A stretch of 64,000 nucleotides of DNA, from positions 706,222 to 770,221 of the forward strand of contig NC_018337.1 of assembly GCF_000234665.1 (NCBI RefSeq), given 5' to 3'. This document shows, in pieces, positions 1 through 12,322 of this stretch. The position numbers and the translations under genes were made by a program. The number at the start of each line of letters is the position of its first letter. Positions within the stretch are counted from its first letter, which is position 1. The DNA is from Leishmania mexicana MHOM/GT/2001/U1103. Lineage: Eukaryota > Euglenozoa > Kinetoplastea > Trypanosomatida > Trypanosomatidae. The notes under the pieces are model-generated. The model made no database searches. It was not told the DNA's origin and was given only the letters and a program-made list of their open reading frames with translations.

Positions 1-470
1 CACCTACGTTGCCACTTTCCTTTTCCTCATTGAGCGCCTTTCTACTCATGCCTGCAGGAGGAATGGCACCGATACTTCCCCGTCTACGAGTCCTCGAGGG
101 GTTTTTCGTTGTTCTTTTCAACGCGGCCAACAGAGAAGGTGAAGCGAGGCAAACAAACAAAAAAAAATGAAATAACAAACAAAAAAAAGAAAGGGTTCGG
201 CGGTACTTCGACAAGGCAGACCACGCAGAGCGCCACGAGGGAACGGAGTGCGAGATGGTGAGAACGCTGGCAAACAGCAAGTCGAAGACGAAGACAAAAA
301 TCAGAAAAGGAAAACAAAAGTGTTTCCTACAAGAGAAAAGGAGCTAACCAATAAGTCAGGCCCGACCGCACGATAAACACTTCCCCATTCCTTGACAGTA
401 AAGAAAAACAAACAAAAGGAGAGGTGACAATTCCACGGGCACCGCTCCCCCACAGCAGCGGTACGAGAAG

Positions 471-501
<31 letters not shown>

Positions 502-3500
502 GACATAGACATAGACTCCGACAACAGGCGAACACGTGAAACAAACATCCATCGAAGCCATCGAGGGTGTTGTGAGGAAAAAGAGTAGAACACAGAAAAG
601 AACACGAAAAAAAACAAGAGAGACACACGCAGGCAGACAAAGAACCTATGAAAGCACAGAAAGCAACAGGCAGAAACACCGACATCATAGGATAAGGTCC
701 TCACACGCACGGACACGGACACAAACACGCACACACACAAAAAAAAACACAGAATTAGATAACAAAACGAAACAAAAAGGAGGCGGGCCGAGGAAAAGGC
801 AAGAATAGTGAAAAAGAGGCCACAATGCACACATATGCGGACATGCCGAAGCGGCACAGACACAGAGTGAGACGCACGCGGTTACTACAATCGGCAAGAG
901 GCTCGGGAAAAGAGCCCCCCCCCCCACACACACACCCGCGCATGCTAACACACAGGAGAGGCTACGGGAGAGCACACACACACGTGCACAGGCACGCGAA
1001 CCAATGCCTAGGCACGGAGGACAGGTGGATTGGCGAAGACCGAAAAAAAAAGCGAAAGATGTCTTTCCGAAGTGTACCGTTTAGCGAAGACAAGGACCAG
1101 GAGTCACAACGCACGAGGAAAATTGACGCTTCTGTGTGTGTGTATTTTACCTCAAAAACAAAAAGGAAAACACCCACCACCACGAATTCGTACTAGCGAA
1201 CACACACATACATATACACACACATATACACACATATATGTATATGTTTGTGTACAAGTATATACATCTATATATATATATATGTATATAGAAGCACGTA
1301 CACGTAGGTGAACCACCACAACACCAAAAAAAACAGGCATAGGCTAACCAACAAAGAAACAAGAGAACGCGCAACGGAAGAAGTGAAGAAGCGAAGAAAA
1401 AGGGAGAAGAACGGCACCCACAACACGCCTTTCGACATTAGAGAAGAACGACAGCAAGCGTGGGACAACAGAAACAGACAACAAAAAAAGAAACAAAGAA
1501 ACGCCTGAAGTCCCGCACGATTGTGTGTTCAATATACGAGCTTCGTTTCCGCTCTTTTTGCTGCGGTTGCCGTTACTTTCGGGATGAAGCCGAGAGAGAT
1601 GGCGTTTCCAGGCGCCTTCTGTGTGCCCGGCAGCTGCTGTGAGTGTGCAGATGAGTCCGAGAGCGCGACTCTATCCTTCGCAAGCCGTGTACGTAAGTAT
1701 GCCTAATGCGCGTAGGTATGCGTGTGTGTTTCATCACATGTATGCTAAGCATACAGTGGCACGTTCCATAATGAGCACCACCACATCCACACATCAAGCA
1801 AATAAACAGAGGGTACTGGATCGTTTAGACAAAACGATCCGAGTCCGAGAATACGCATATGCATGCCCTCCCTCCTCCCCCCTCAGCCAAAACACACACA
1901 CGCACACAAACACACACGATGAGACACACAAAGACCTACATGCAGGTACTGAAGTGAAGAAAAAAGAAAGACGAACGTGAAGGAGCACATCACGATGCTC
2001 TCAAGTCGGACGAGCGACAGGAGGCATCAGCCATTGATGTCGCGTAATTGTATCCGTTATTTGTGTGTGTGCGTGTGCATGTGAATCGAGGATAATTGAT
2101 GTACCGGAAGACTAAGAAAAAGAGTCACCGATGGTGCAGGTATGAGGACGCGGCACGAACGATTCGCTCCAAGCGCGAGAACAGCTCGCGGCTCACGCAA
2201 AGCAGCACAATAAAGTGCATATTACTTCGCGCCCTTCCCGGGCGCGTCTCGACGTTTTCACCGTTCCTTGTTTGTCCAGTCTCTTCATTACCGTGTCTAC
2301 CTTTTGCCTCCCTCCCTCCCCCTACTTCCTCCTCTTGATTGTGATACCACACATCAGAGGTTGGTGGGCGATGAGACGGGTGGAAGCGTGAGAAGGGGGA
2401 TGGATGGAACAGCTAAAGCGAGCCCCTCGTCGACGCCTGGTGCAGCGAGAGAGAAAGGGTAGTCTAGAGCTGAAAAAAGCTGAAAAAGAGAGAGTGAGGC
2501 AGGGGGCGCGCGCGCACACACACACACACACCTCTACAAACCAAACCGCTGAGAGAGGGAAGACGTCATGATGAGGCAAACAACGATGATCACAAGAACA
2601 GAACATAGACAGGCAGTGAAACACACAACGAGTGGAGGGGAGAAAAAAGGGGGTACAGCAAAGCTAGCACATGCACGAAAAGAGGCACACACAACAACGA
2701 GGAAGAGCACGGCCAGAGGTGCGGCTGAGACCGATCCTCGTCTTTCAAATGCGTCGGCTGTGACCGCTATACCCAGAACGAAGGCGGAGTGCAGATGAGA
2801 GGGCATGAAAAGAGAGAAAAGAAAAAAGGGAAGAGCTAAAGCACGAGTTCAAGCGGCATCCCTCAATTTATAGACGCGAGTGAATGTGGACTTGCTGGTC
2901 GTCGTCTTCGTGCATCAACACTGTGTGCGTGTGCGTGCGAGCGTCCGTGTGTGTGTGTGGGGGGGGGGTATGTGTGCGTGTGCGAGAGAAGCGTCCATGG
3001 TGGGCAATGATCGAGGGTATGAGGACGTGTCACTTACTCACACAGCGGTTCGCCCTTGGCGCTGCAGGTGTCAACTCCCCCAAAGAAAAAGAAAAGTGAA
3101 CTTCGTACGCCACACATGGAAACACACATAGGCATAGCACCACATGGAGGGACTCCTCTGAGAAAATGACACACAGACACACGCATGCACAGACGCACGG
3201 ACACAAAAGTGACTTCTGTACATCGCCGGCGGTGTCTCTCATTCGCGGTCCGCTCAAGCCGCGAGGAGAAGAGCGAGAGAGCGCATCGTGAAAGGGGAAG
3301 GGAAAGACAAAAGAAGACTGGAGACCGCAGCCCCCCCTCTGTGAGTGCTTCCTTATACTACTAATGGAGGCTAACACTGCCCATTGCGAATGGAGGACGG
3401 AAAAGATGCGAGAACACGTAGCACGGGGGAGGAGGAGGAGGAAAGGTATAAAACACCGTCTTTCTTCCTCCTCTCGCCCTTGTTTCGTGTTCTAGCACAA

Positions 3501-6500
3501 GAGAGACAAAACGGGAGAGCGTGTGTGTCCGCGCGTGTGTGCCTGAATTCAGGCTCACGCTTCTATTTATCTCTTCTGCGGTGCAAGAAAAGCAAAACAG
3601 AAGAGCAACAACAGCAGCAAAAAAAAACTATCCTGCTATCTTCTATAGAACTGACATGAGAGCGATGGAGAGAGGGGCGTCGTTGTTGTTGTATGGTTCC
3701 CTTTGACGAGGACATCAAGTTGAGAGAGGAGATGAGGGAGGGGAGAGAGAGGCGGGGATAGGAGTGGTCCACGGTGACGCCGTCCCCGATTACTAAAAAA
3801 AAAAGAAACGGTAAGCAGAGTGCAAAATAAATAAAAAACAAGAAAGGAAAATCATGACCAAAAAAAAAGAACGTTAGGCGTTAACATCGAAAAAAAAGGT
3901 TGCGAGGGGAAGACGGAAGGGAACCGTTCGCGTGTAATGTGCAGAAGCACAATGAAACAATCGGATTTGAGCTTTTTTGACTTCTTGTACGATCAAGCAT
4001 GTACGCTAACATGTTCTCTACGTGGGAGTCCTCTCTGCGATTGGTACTAGGGGTGTGCTACTCTCGCATAGGGCAGGGGGAGAGTGGGAAGTGAGACGGC
4101 ACCGCTGGTGTTGCCCTCGGTTGCTGCTGCCATGAGGCTCATCAAAGGTTTGCTCTTCGAGACGAAGACAGAGGTGGGGGGGGGAGGGGGCAGGACGAAG
4201 GACGAAGGACAAAAGGAGAGAACAAGGTCCATCAAGTGGTAAGGCGTCGGTGTTTGTTCCACCCGGTGCAGGTGAGGATGACGCTGAGGCGTACGCAGTG
4301 AGTGTAAAAGTTAAAGACGTCTGCGGTGGCAGGTGCAGAAGAAGTCACGGTGAGGAGACGCCCAAACCGTGAAAGGGCGGAGAAGGCGGTGGTAGTGTCG
4401 AGGAATGCCAGTATCCAAAGCGGGAACGAGTGACCGGTTCTACATCCCAGAGAGAGAGAGAAAACAAAAACAAAAAATGAAACGCAAAAAAGAAAAGTAG
4501 GAAAAGGAACCGCAACAACACAAACATAGGCGGGTCTACATAGACGGCCAATGAAAGCCACATCACATCGATCATAGATCGAACGCAGGGAAGGAAAGAA
4601 AGATGGCGTCAAATCCACACAAGACACACATAGAGGGAGAGACAGGATGTACTGACGCGCTAGCGCACACATACAAGAACGAACAAAAGTCAGGGAGCTG
4701 TCCAGCACCTCAGACGCAGGAAATTATATATATATATATAGCGACAGTAGGCGCCATATGAAGACAAAAAAAAACAAGAGAGCTGAGGGGTGGCGTGGGG
4801 ACCAAGAACAAAAGAGGAAACCAACAACGAGGAAAGATGATGTTGAGTAACACATATATATAACGAAGCAACACACACGCACACACACACTAAAAAGGAA
4901 AAAATGAATAGGTACAGCGTGAAGTAGACAACTGCCAAGCACACAGGAGGAAGATAGAAGGTGAGACTGAGAGAGGGACTGAGCGGGGTGTGTCTGTGTG
5001 TGTGTGTGTGTGTGGGCGGGGGGGGGTTCCTAATAGAGCGAGAGCCCAAGCGAGAGGAGGAGGAAAGGAGTGGGGGGGGACGGGGCAGGGAAGAATCTAC
5101 TTCGCTTGGTATATTGCCTGTACGGCACAGCCCTTTAGATCCTTTTTTTGTTACACATCTAGTTTTTGCGTCTTCAGCACCTTTGAGGGCCGCGCTCAAC
5201 TACACGCCGCATCCTTCGCAGATACCTGTGTGTCTCTGTCTGCGCGGATATCTTCATTCCACGAACCTTTCGCAGTAACAACGGTTCAAATTCACGAGGA
5301 CTAGAAAGACGGGCTGGCGCTTGGAGCAGTGTCGAGTAGAGTGGCAGCGACAAGAAAAAAAAAACACAGAAAGACACGCATACAAACAAGCAACATTGAG
5401 CCTTCCCCCTCCGCCCCGTCCCCATGACACGGACGCACAAGCGGAGGGGGATACACATCCTCCTCGCGTACGCAAGCGCGTGTACAGCGTTTTGTCGCGT
5501 GCGCGCGTGAGGAGGTTGGCAAAGGCTGCAAAAAAAAGGAGAGACATTCACCGGGGTGTCGGCTACGCGCGTCGTTCCTTGCGAAGGAAGCGTGTGGGGG
5601 AGGAAGGAGGCCATTTCTCCGCAGACCCGCATGACAATGATGTCCATCTTTTCTGGTACACTCCTGCCCCATTAGAAGACCACGGTGGGGAGAGGGCCGG
5701 GCGAAAAAAAAAAGCGATAACGACGCCAGCTTGAGAGCGGAAGGTGGAAGAATCAGTGATTGGCACATCCCCCCCCCCCCCAACAAGTGTCCTTCCTCCG
5801 CACAGACGCGGGAGAAAGACAGCAGGGAGTCTAAAAAAAAAAACGTCACAGAAGATCCGATGAACAAAATGAAAAGTCACCGAATGAAACATGAAAAAAA
5901 AGAAAATCATGACATCAGCAACACGAAAGCTAAAAAAAAAGCGCTATAAAGAGAGAGCGACGGAGGAGGTGAGAGCACCAAGGCATCCAAAACAAAAAAG
6001 ACACATCCCCCTAGACGCGCGCACACACACACAAAAGGAAAGTAACATGGATCAACTTGTTAAAAGAAAAAATTAGAGTGGAGGGGGGAGGGTGAAAAAA
6101 AAAACGAGTTGCAGAGGTGATGAAGAGAAGCCGAAAACAAGGAATGAGAGGGACCTCTACCAGCTGGAAGAAATATGCGCGGCAGACAAGAGAAGGCACA
6201 TATAAGTGGAGAGAGAAGCTTCAGTGAGGTGCACGTGGGTCGGATAACGAAGACAAAGAGAGAAAAGGTAGCGGTGCGAACTCGAACAGGAAAAAATGGA
6301 ACATACGTGCATAAAAACACCAGGCGCATGCACAAAACATATAGAGCACCAGTTTGCCCTTCCCTCTTCGTCCATTCCTCGACGCGCAGATCTATCCACT
6401 GGCTTCCCTTCCGGTACCTCCTCCTCCCCTCCCTCCTCCCCCGCTGTCAATCGAAATGACAGTGAGTCTTCTCTGCATTACCTGTTCCAAAAAAATCGAT

Positions 6501-6991
6501 AAAACTAAAGGAACAAAGCGGCCCTAGAGAAGTCCCAAGGGAAGAGGGTAGAAGGAGCGCACAGCCTTCGTCTGTCACACAGCAAACAGAGGTGTCAATT
6601 CAGATCACGGAAGATAAGAAGCAGAAAAGTCAAATACAGAGTGGGATCGCGCGCACCATACACAGGACGAGGGAAACCACTGAAAAAAAAGGGAAAGTGA
6701 GAGAGAGGGGGGGGACAAAGAACATATATATATATATATCAAAAGGAAACCCTAACACACAAACACACACAAACACATACACGAGTTCAACAGCGTTTCC
6801 TGAATCGTCACTAATCCGTGTGTGCTACGAACAGAGATAAAAACAAAAACAAAACAAGGAGGAGGAGGAGCAACAAATCGCGTTTCGAAAAGAGGAAGTG
6901 GAAAAAAAAAACAAGGAGGAGAAGAAACCTCCTATTCTTTTTGTTGTTTGTTTCTCATTTGGCCACGGGTGCGCCATGGCAAAAATGCACT
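1..6991. other. 7-kb gene-less left end
   Basis: I see no credible coding region on either strand. Short open frames exist but translate to Cys/Phe/Val-rich or Lys/Arg/Thr-rich low-complexity sequence, the product of pyrimidine/purine-biased intergenic DNA. The stretch holds TA microsatellites (about 484-502, 1266-1286, 4725-4741 and 6724-6740), CA/TG runs (about 2514-2531 and 4985-5013), and poly-A or poly-G runs. It lies downstream of the last minus-strand gene, so it could be that gene's long 3' UTR plus spacer, or the start of a strand-switch region whose other side is outside the window. The sequence alone does not decide between these. Confidence 0.6.
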
Positions 6992-8302
6992 TTAGGACTC
7001 TTGTGTCAACAGCAAGAGTTTCCGCAATTCGCCAGCCGAAGCAGTTAGCGCTCGCTTCAGAATGTGGAGCGGAAGGCGGAGAAACACACTAAAGAGCAGC
7101 CAAATAATGGACAGCAGACGACTGCAGCGGCGGCGTTGCTGCTGCAACTGTGCTTTCTCTAAAGTGGAGTTACCGCGCCGCTGCAAATCACCCCCTTCAT
7201 CCCTCTCCCGTGCGATCGACACAAGGCAGGCGTGCAGGAGCAGCTGCTGCTTAACGATCTCGCACAGTTTGCTCTGGTGGACATTTGCCAAGGGGCATGC
7301 GAGCGTACCGTCCTTGTGATCGACAGGTGCACGACCGCAGTCAAATGCGCGTGGCTCAAGAGTCGAGAAACAGCTGCCGCGCTGCGAGCTGTGAACGCTG
7401 GAGAGTCGCTGCAGTGGGGAGAAGAGGTGGCTAGCAGCATCCAACTGCAAAGGCTCGAAGAACTTATGTTCGGTAGAATTGTTGTTGTTCACGATAGCCC
7501 CGCATGCATCACGGATGCCAGGGACGCTGCTGAGCCGGAAGACAGGAACGCTTCCGACTGCGTTTGCCTTATCGCTAGTCGACGACGAGCCTTCCTGAGA
7601 AGCGCCTCCGCCGTTGCTGGGGAAATACGTAAAGGACGGCGAGCTCGACGGCCTCGCATCGTTGCCGGTAAAGGCGATGCTGCCCGGCGTCGCCAGCGGC
7701 TCCACAGAGGCAGTCACAAAGACTGATTCTGCACTCGTCACAGTGACATCTTCCTCCGCCTCGCTTGCGGTAGCTGAGAGAGATGGCGATACCCCATGGA
7801 ATCCGCTCGAGCTGCGGTTTGCCAGGGCACCGTCGGCAGCCTTGAGCGACGGCGCTCCGGTGCTCGGTAAACTACCACAGAGCACCGGCTTCACGAACGA
7901 GCTCCGGCTAGAAAAGGGCCGAGTAAGGTGCACGCGAGGTGAGCCACACGGCGAGTCGCACTCCGCAAGAATGCTCGAGGTGAAGTTGGCGCGGCATCGA
8001 CGCTGCCGCGGCGACACATCGGCAGACAAAGCAGCGACAGTGTTAAGGGAGCTATTCGACTTGCATCGCAGAGCGCCGTCCGCTGGCGTACGGTTGACCA
8101 CGGTGCCCCCCACCTTACAAGTGCACATCTGCTCGTGTGCTAAGGAGACACCTGCAGTGAGAACAGTAAGCTCAGCTTCGGCAGAAAGAGAAGCGTTGTG
8201 GCAACGCGGTGGTGTTGCGAAGCGGATGGAGCTGCCGTGCATGGGGACGCCGTTGCTTACGAACGACCGACCACCGGCCGTCGAAACTCCGCAGGAGAGC
8301 AT
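6992..8302 (-). CDS. Ser-rich protein with C-terminal hydrophobic segment, unknown function
   Basis: This is a 436-residue frame from ATG at 8302 to TAA. I do not recognise the family. Most of the chain is rich in Ser, Ala, Pro and Thr and looks disordered, with an acidic patch (EAEED) near the middle. Residues about 396-415 are strongly hydrophobic (LLSIIWLLFSVFLRLPLHIL) and flanked by basic residues (RRRCSR before, LKR after), followed by about 20 residues. This layout suggests a tail-anchored or C-terminally membrane-associated protein. A polypyrimidine tract and AG lie 37-76 bases upstream, fitting a spliced-leader acceptor. The base composition is GC-rich and unlike the A-rich flanks, which supports a real gene. 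It is the last minus-strand gene seen before the 7-kb gene-less end. Function is not inferable. Confidence 0.75.
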   Translation of the reverse strand: MLSCGVSTAGGRSFVSNGVPMHGSSIRFATPPRCHNASLSAEAELTVLTAGVSLAHEQMCTCKVGGTVVNRTPADGALRCKSNSSLNTVAALSADVSPRQRRCRANFTSSILAECDSPCGSPRVHLTRPFSSRSSFVKPVLCGSLPSTGAPSLKAADGALANRSSSGFHGVSPSLSATASEAEEDVTVTSAESVFVTASVEPLATPGSIAFTGNDARPSSSPSFTYFPSNGGGASQEGSSSTSDKANAVGSVPVFRLSSVPGIRDACGAIVNNNNSTEHKFFEPLQLDAASHLFSPLQRLSSVHSSQRGSCFSTLEPRAFDCGRAPVDHKDGTLACPLANVHQSKLCEIVKQQLLLHACLVSIARERDEGGDLQRRGNSTLEKAQLQQQRRRCSRLLSIIWLLFSVFLRLPLHILKRALTASAGELRKLLLLTQES

Positions 8303-8338
8303 GGCAAAAGAAACGAACGCGAAAACACAAAAAACGTC

Positions 8339-8378
8339 CTAGTGACAGAGAGAGAGGGGGTGGGGGTGCGGGAGAGAG
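8339..8378 (-). promoter_or_regulatory. Candidate spliced-leader acceptor for the 436-aa gene
   Basis: Read on the minus strand, a CT-rich tract (8341-8378) ends in AG (complement of ct at 8339-8340) 37 bases before the ATG at 8302. Polypyrimidine plus first AG is the usual trypanosomatid trans-splice acceptor pattern. Confidence 0.55.
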
Positions 8379-9744
8379 TGTCAACAACCAAGATCAGCTG
8401 CAACCGCATTCCATGCGTGGCTCATACACACTACACACACACACGATAGATGTTACGAAAAATCAGATTAATCATAATAATAAAAAGGAAAAACAAACGA
8501 AATGTCACAAAACGGGAGAGAGAGTGGGTGAGTGAAAGACTTTACAAGATCAGGGAAACGGTGAGCTAGCAAAGCTGAGAAAAAAAGACAAGAGGGAGGG
8601 AGGGAGGGGCAGCACACACACACACGCACACGCAACCAACAACAACAAAGACCGAAAACAAACAAAAAAAGAGCACTCAACCGTTACCGCGATAGACAAG
8701 ATAGAACACAAACAGAGGAGGGGACGGGGGTGAGGCGGGAATGTGTGTGTGTATGTGTGGAACAAGGGGAAGGCGGAGGAAGAAGGAGGGAGGGGAAGCG
8801 CAAGGGAACCTGGTGAAAGAGAGAGAGTTTTTCTTTTTTAAGCTCTTTGCGCCTGCTATAGCGTTTTGTATGTTTATATATATATATATATATTTATGTG
8901 TGTGTATGTATGTATGTGTGGCGCGTATTGGGCGTTCGGGCTGGGTAAACAGTAAAAGGGGGAGCGCGTATGATAGGAACGGCAGAAAAGGCGGGAAGGA
9001 GTCGAGCCGTTTCGCTGTTCGGGTTGACCGCGTCGTTTCACACGTGTGTTTGCTCCTTACCTTTCGAAACCGGAACGTAGGGGAAGAGAGCTGTCCGCTC
9101 CACTCGCTGGCAAAAATGGGTAGAGGCAAAGAGGGGTAGGTGATAGTGGTTCAGCGGACGCTCAGACACACACGGGCATACACACAAAGGAAAAGAAAAA
9201 ACGGCTCCCGAAAAGCCGTAATGAGCTAAGCAGGGAGGGAGGGAGGGAGCGGGAGCGAGGAAGCCGTGAGCAGGGCGCACACCCCAACACCCACACTGAC
9301 TGGAAAAAAAAGGAGGGGAAGGGAAAGCAAGCAAGAATCAGATAGGAAATCTGAAGCCGTGATAAACAAACAAAAACACTTACGAACGGCAGGAGTAGCA
9401 CAGTTCGAGAAGGAGAAGAGGACAAAAAATATTCAGAGACACAGAAAAGTAAAGAAAGAAGGTGATTCTCTCCCGCATTCACCAATACCAGTCGTAGCCT
9501 TGTACGGCAATATAGGTAAGTGAAGGTCTCTGCGGTGACCACAAGAAGCAACGTAGTTCAATCAAGTGTACCTGAAGCGCTTCTCTCCGCTGAAGAGCCC
9601 GATAAACCGGCGAAACGGAGCAGACGAAACGAAAACGCACGCGCCACTCAGCGGTTCAGCGAAGGTGGGGAATCCGAAAACGAGACAACAACAAAAGAAA
9701 AAAAAGAAGAACGGGGGGAGAGAGGGGGGGGGGCTGAAAGTAGG

Positions 9745-9770
9745 GATGATGATGATGATGATGATGATGA
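9745..9770. repeat. GAT trinucleotide microsatellite
   Basis: Eight tandem GAT units, ending in a partial unit. Non-coding context. Confidence 0.9.
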
Positions 9771-9816
9771 GGCACACGGAAGAAAAGGCGCAAAGATGAA
9801 AAAACAAAAGAAAAAA

Positions 9817-9844
9817 CAAACAAACAAACAAACAAACAAACAAA
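9817..9844. repeat. CAAA tetranucleotide microsatellite
   Basis: Seven tandem CAAA units in A-rich intergenic DNA. Confidence 0.9.
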
Positions 9845-11063
9845 ACAGCCTCGACAACGAGAGGGAGAGCGCGACGAGAACCACCACCGAAAAACAGACA
9901 GAAAAAGAAAAAAACGAAAAATAAAACAAAAACAAAAAAAAACGAAGATATGAAGAAACAAAAACTCCAAAATAAACCAATTTCAAACAAAACACACACA
10001 CACACACAAACACACACACGCGATATATATAGAGAGAGAGAGAACAATTAAATCACACCAATCCAAAAGGAAGAGCTAAGAAGGAAAGACCAGGAGGAGA
10101 TCGACAGCGCCTCGCGAGGCGAGTACGAACATGAAGTGGCGTGTGATGATGGACAATGGATAGTGGTGTCGTAGGTTGAGAAGCTGTTGAGCGGTGTGGA
10201 CGGGGTAATCGTGAGGCTGGGGAGGAGACGGGTGAAGGGGGGAGGAGGTGTGGGAAGGACGAAATGCAGCTTCGCCTCCTCCTCTTCTCGTGTTTTGTAT
10301 ATATATGGTGCTTTACAATCTGCAGACCGGAGGCATGCACACGCGACCACCGGGATCACACACACACATGAATTTGGGCAACAGAAAGATATGAAAAAAA
10401 AATGAAAGATACGCGAGGTCAACGGTGGTGTGGACAGCGGCGATACAGAGAGCAAGAAACCAAGAGAAGGAGGCGAAGCAAGAGGATTCCAGTATTGTGT
10501 ACCGTAGATGTCGGGGAGGCATAACGGGAACTACTAACCCCTCCCCCACTACATACCCCTTCTCGACCCCTCCCGAACAAACAGCACAGAGGGGGGAGCG
10601 CGAAGGGGGAGAGGGGGAGGGAAGGAGCAGGCAAACCCCTTCGACTTGCCTCGGAGCATGAAAAGACCCAAAGCCAAGTGGTCGGTGCTCCCTTGTGCTT
10701 CGCTGCCGCGCTCCCTGGTTGCTCAGTGGAGTTCGGGGGGAGGGTGAAGGAAGGTATACACGCCACGAGAACGTGTGGCTCCGTCGTAAGATACGAAGGG
10801 AGGCATGTAACCGGCAGAGGTGCTCATGCGCCACCTGCCTCTTTTCCTGCACGAACATGTTTGCGTGGCGTGTCATCCGCCGATCACCCGCGACGCACAC
10901 GCGCACAGAGAATGAGAGAGAGGGACCTTGTCCATACCAGACAACGCAGTTCTTTATTACCCCTTTTTGATACCATTTTACGACATATAAAGCAGCTGAG
11001 AGGCGGGCACGTTCACGTGCGTCGCTCTTCTTCGACTCTGTCGCCGACGCAGCATCATGCCTT

Positions 11064-12322
11064 CTACATTCCTTTTCCCATGAACGCCAGGAAACATTCT
11101 CGAGGAGCATATCCGCATGCGCCGAAATGGCTGGTGCTGGCGATACAATCCGTCACCGCGCGCGCTGTCGCGATTACGCTCTGTTGCTGGGACGCGCAGC
11201 GTCCTCGCTGCTTTGGCGTCTCGAAGACGTCCGCCGGCGATCCGGCTCCCTGTGCCCATCATTCCGCAAAAAATTGAAGATGCGCCGCGCTTCACGACGA
11301 TCTCACCCCGGATGACACAAGACCAGTCAGGAATAGAGTCAATGGAAGGCAGCGGTCGCAGCAGCTGTACGAGTTTTCTTGCCTTGTCTCCCCCTGCCTT
11401 GCTGCTTCCCGAAAGATGAGTGCTGTGGGTGACTCACCCACGCGTCGCCATGCGCCCCATTTCCCACACCGCTCATCCTTTTCGACATTGCGTGACAGGA
11501 GAAGAGCTGTGTGTGGGGGGGGGATCTTCTGGGATTCGTTGAAACGGTCTTCAGACGTAGTGGCTGTGGTGGCGCGGAACGTTCCAGGAGCTGGCCATTA
11601 TCGAGGTACAGTGTCGTGGCTCTTCGGCGAGGGAAGAGATAGGGCCGCGCTGTTCTTGCGACTGCCACGGTACGACAGGTGAAAACAACCGCAATTGGCA
11701 CCACCTGCTTGACTGTGCGCAGACCAGTTTCCCTGGAACGTGGTAGCCGCTGCTGCCAATGAAACAGCGACAACGCCCAGCAGCGGTGATCAGGTCAACT
11801 CTTCCGAGTTGTTCCCTGCCACACCGAAAGGCGATAGGGCACTTCTCATTCGCTCCTCGGAGCTGTTTAGCAACACTGCCCTGGTTGCATCCCCTTGCGG
11901 TCATTCACACCTTGGGTGGTCTGCATCGGAATCCGGTACGAATATGGCCGCACAGGTCCCGTTGCCGCTGTTCGTGAGGGTGGTGTTCGCCCATGAGACA
12001 GCGAAGTCTTCGTTTTTGCTTAGCCACCACGCCATCTCGCCCCGTTCCACGCGTTTTGCGGGGTTCGCACTTACTACCGTGTGGCAGTGCTTTCACGCCG
12101 CCGAGGACCGTACAGCGACTCCTTCCCCGGCGGCAACGCCACAGCACCAGGCGAACTGGCATCTTGGTGTCGCTGCACCGAGGAGCCGTTGCGACGAGAG
12201 CCCAAGCTGCACCCCCGGGAACACCTTGAAGGTGCGACCCACTTGCCCAACTCTTTTTCCTCACCGACCGTGTGCAGCAACGCATGGGGAAGTGAGGCCT
12301 CTTCGGCCGAGTAGCTCGGCAC
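11064..12322 (-). pseudogene. Decayed protein-coding gene, family unknown
   Basis: This GC-rich block stands out from its A-rich flanks. On the minus strand it reads as ordinary protein only if frames are switched. An 82-codon frame opens at ATG 12322 (MPSYSAEEASLPHALLHTVG). Another frame carries WLSKNEDFAVSW with several N-glycosylation-type motifs (NTT, NGT) around 11920-12060. FQGNWSAHSQAGG follows near 11710. Then comes ARKLVQLLRPLPSID near 11340-11390, and finally VFETPKQRGRC and a Cys-containing end that stops at 11064. Stops and frameshifts interrupt every single frame. The Asn-x-Ser/Thr motifs would fit a surface or secreted protein, but that is weak. The frame breaks could in part be assembly errors. 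No function is assigned. Confidence 0.45.

Larger units (their letters stand above)
8379..11063. other. Intergenic, simple-repeat rich
   Basis: I see no supportable gene. The stretch contains TA and TG repeats near 8877-8920, CA runs near 9993-10018, a GAT repeat and a CAAA repeat (annotated separately) and long purine tracts. A plus-strand frame at 9520-9924 is low complexity (poly-Asp, Lys/Gln/Asn repeats encoded by the microsatellites) and is not accepted as a gene. From about 10700 the GC content rises towards the decayed gene that follows. Confidence 0.55.

Noticed and set aside
5281..5300. GGTTCAAATT-like tRNA T-arm motif
   Set aside because: No acceptor stem or A-box partner at the expected distance; a chance match.
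9520..9924. 134-codon plus-strand frame with poly-Asp and Lys/Gln/Asn repeats
   Set aside because: It is produced by GAT and CAAA microsatellites and A-rich DNA, with no conserved-looking part and on the opposite strand from all genes.
9993..10018. Long CA run considered as part of a CRISPR-like array
   Set aside because: Simple dinucleotide repeats without spacers; eukaryotic context.
10313..11110. 265-codon minus-strand frame
   Set aside because: Begins in the decayed gene region and runs into low-complexity intergenic DNA; no folded pattern.
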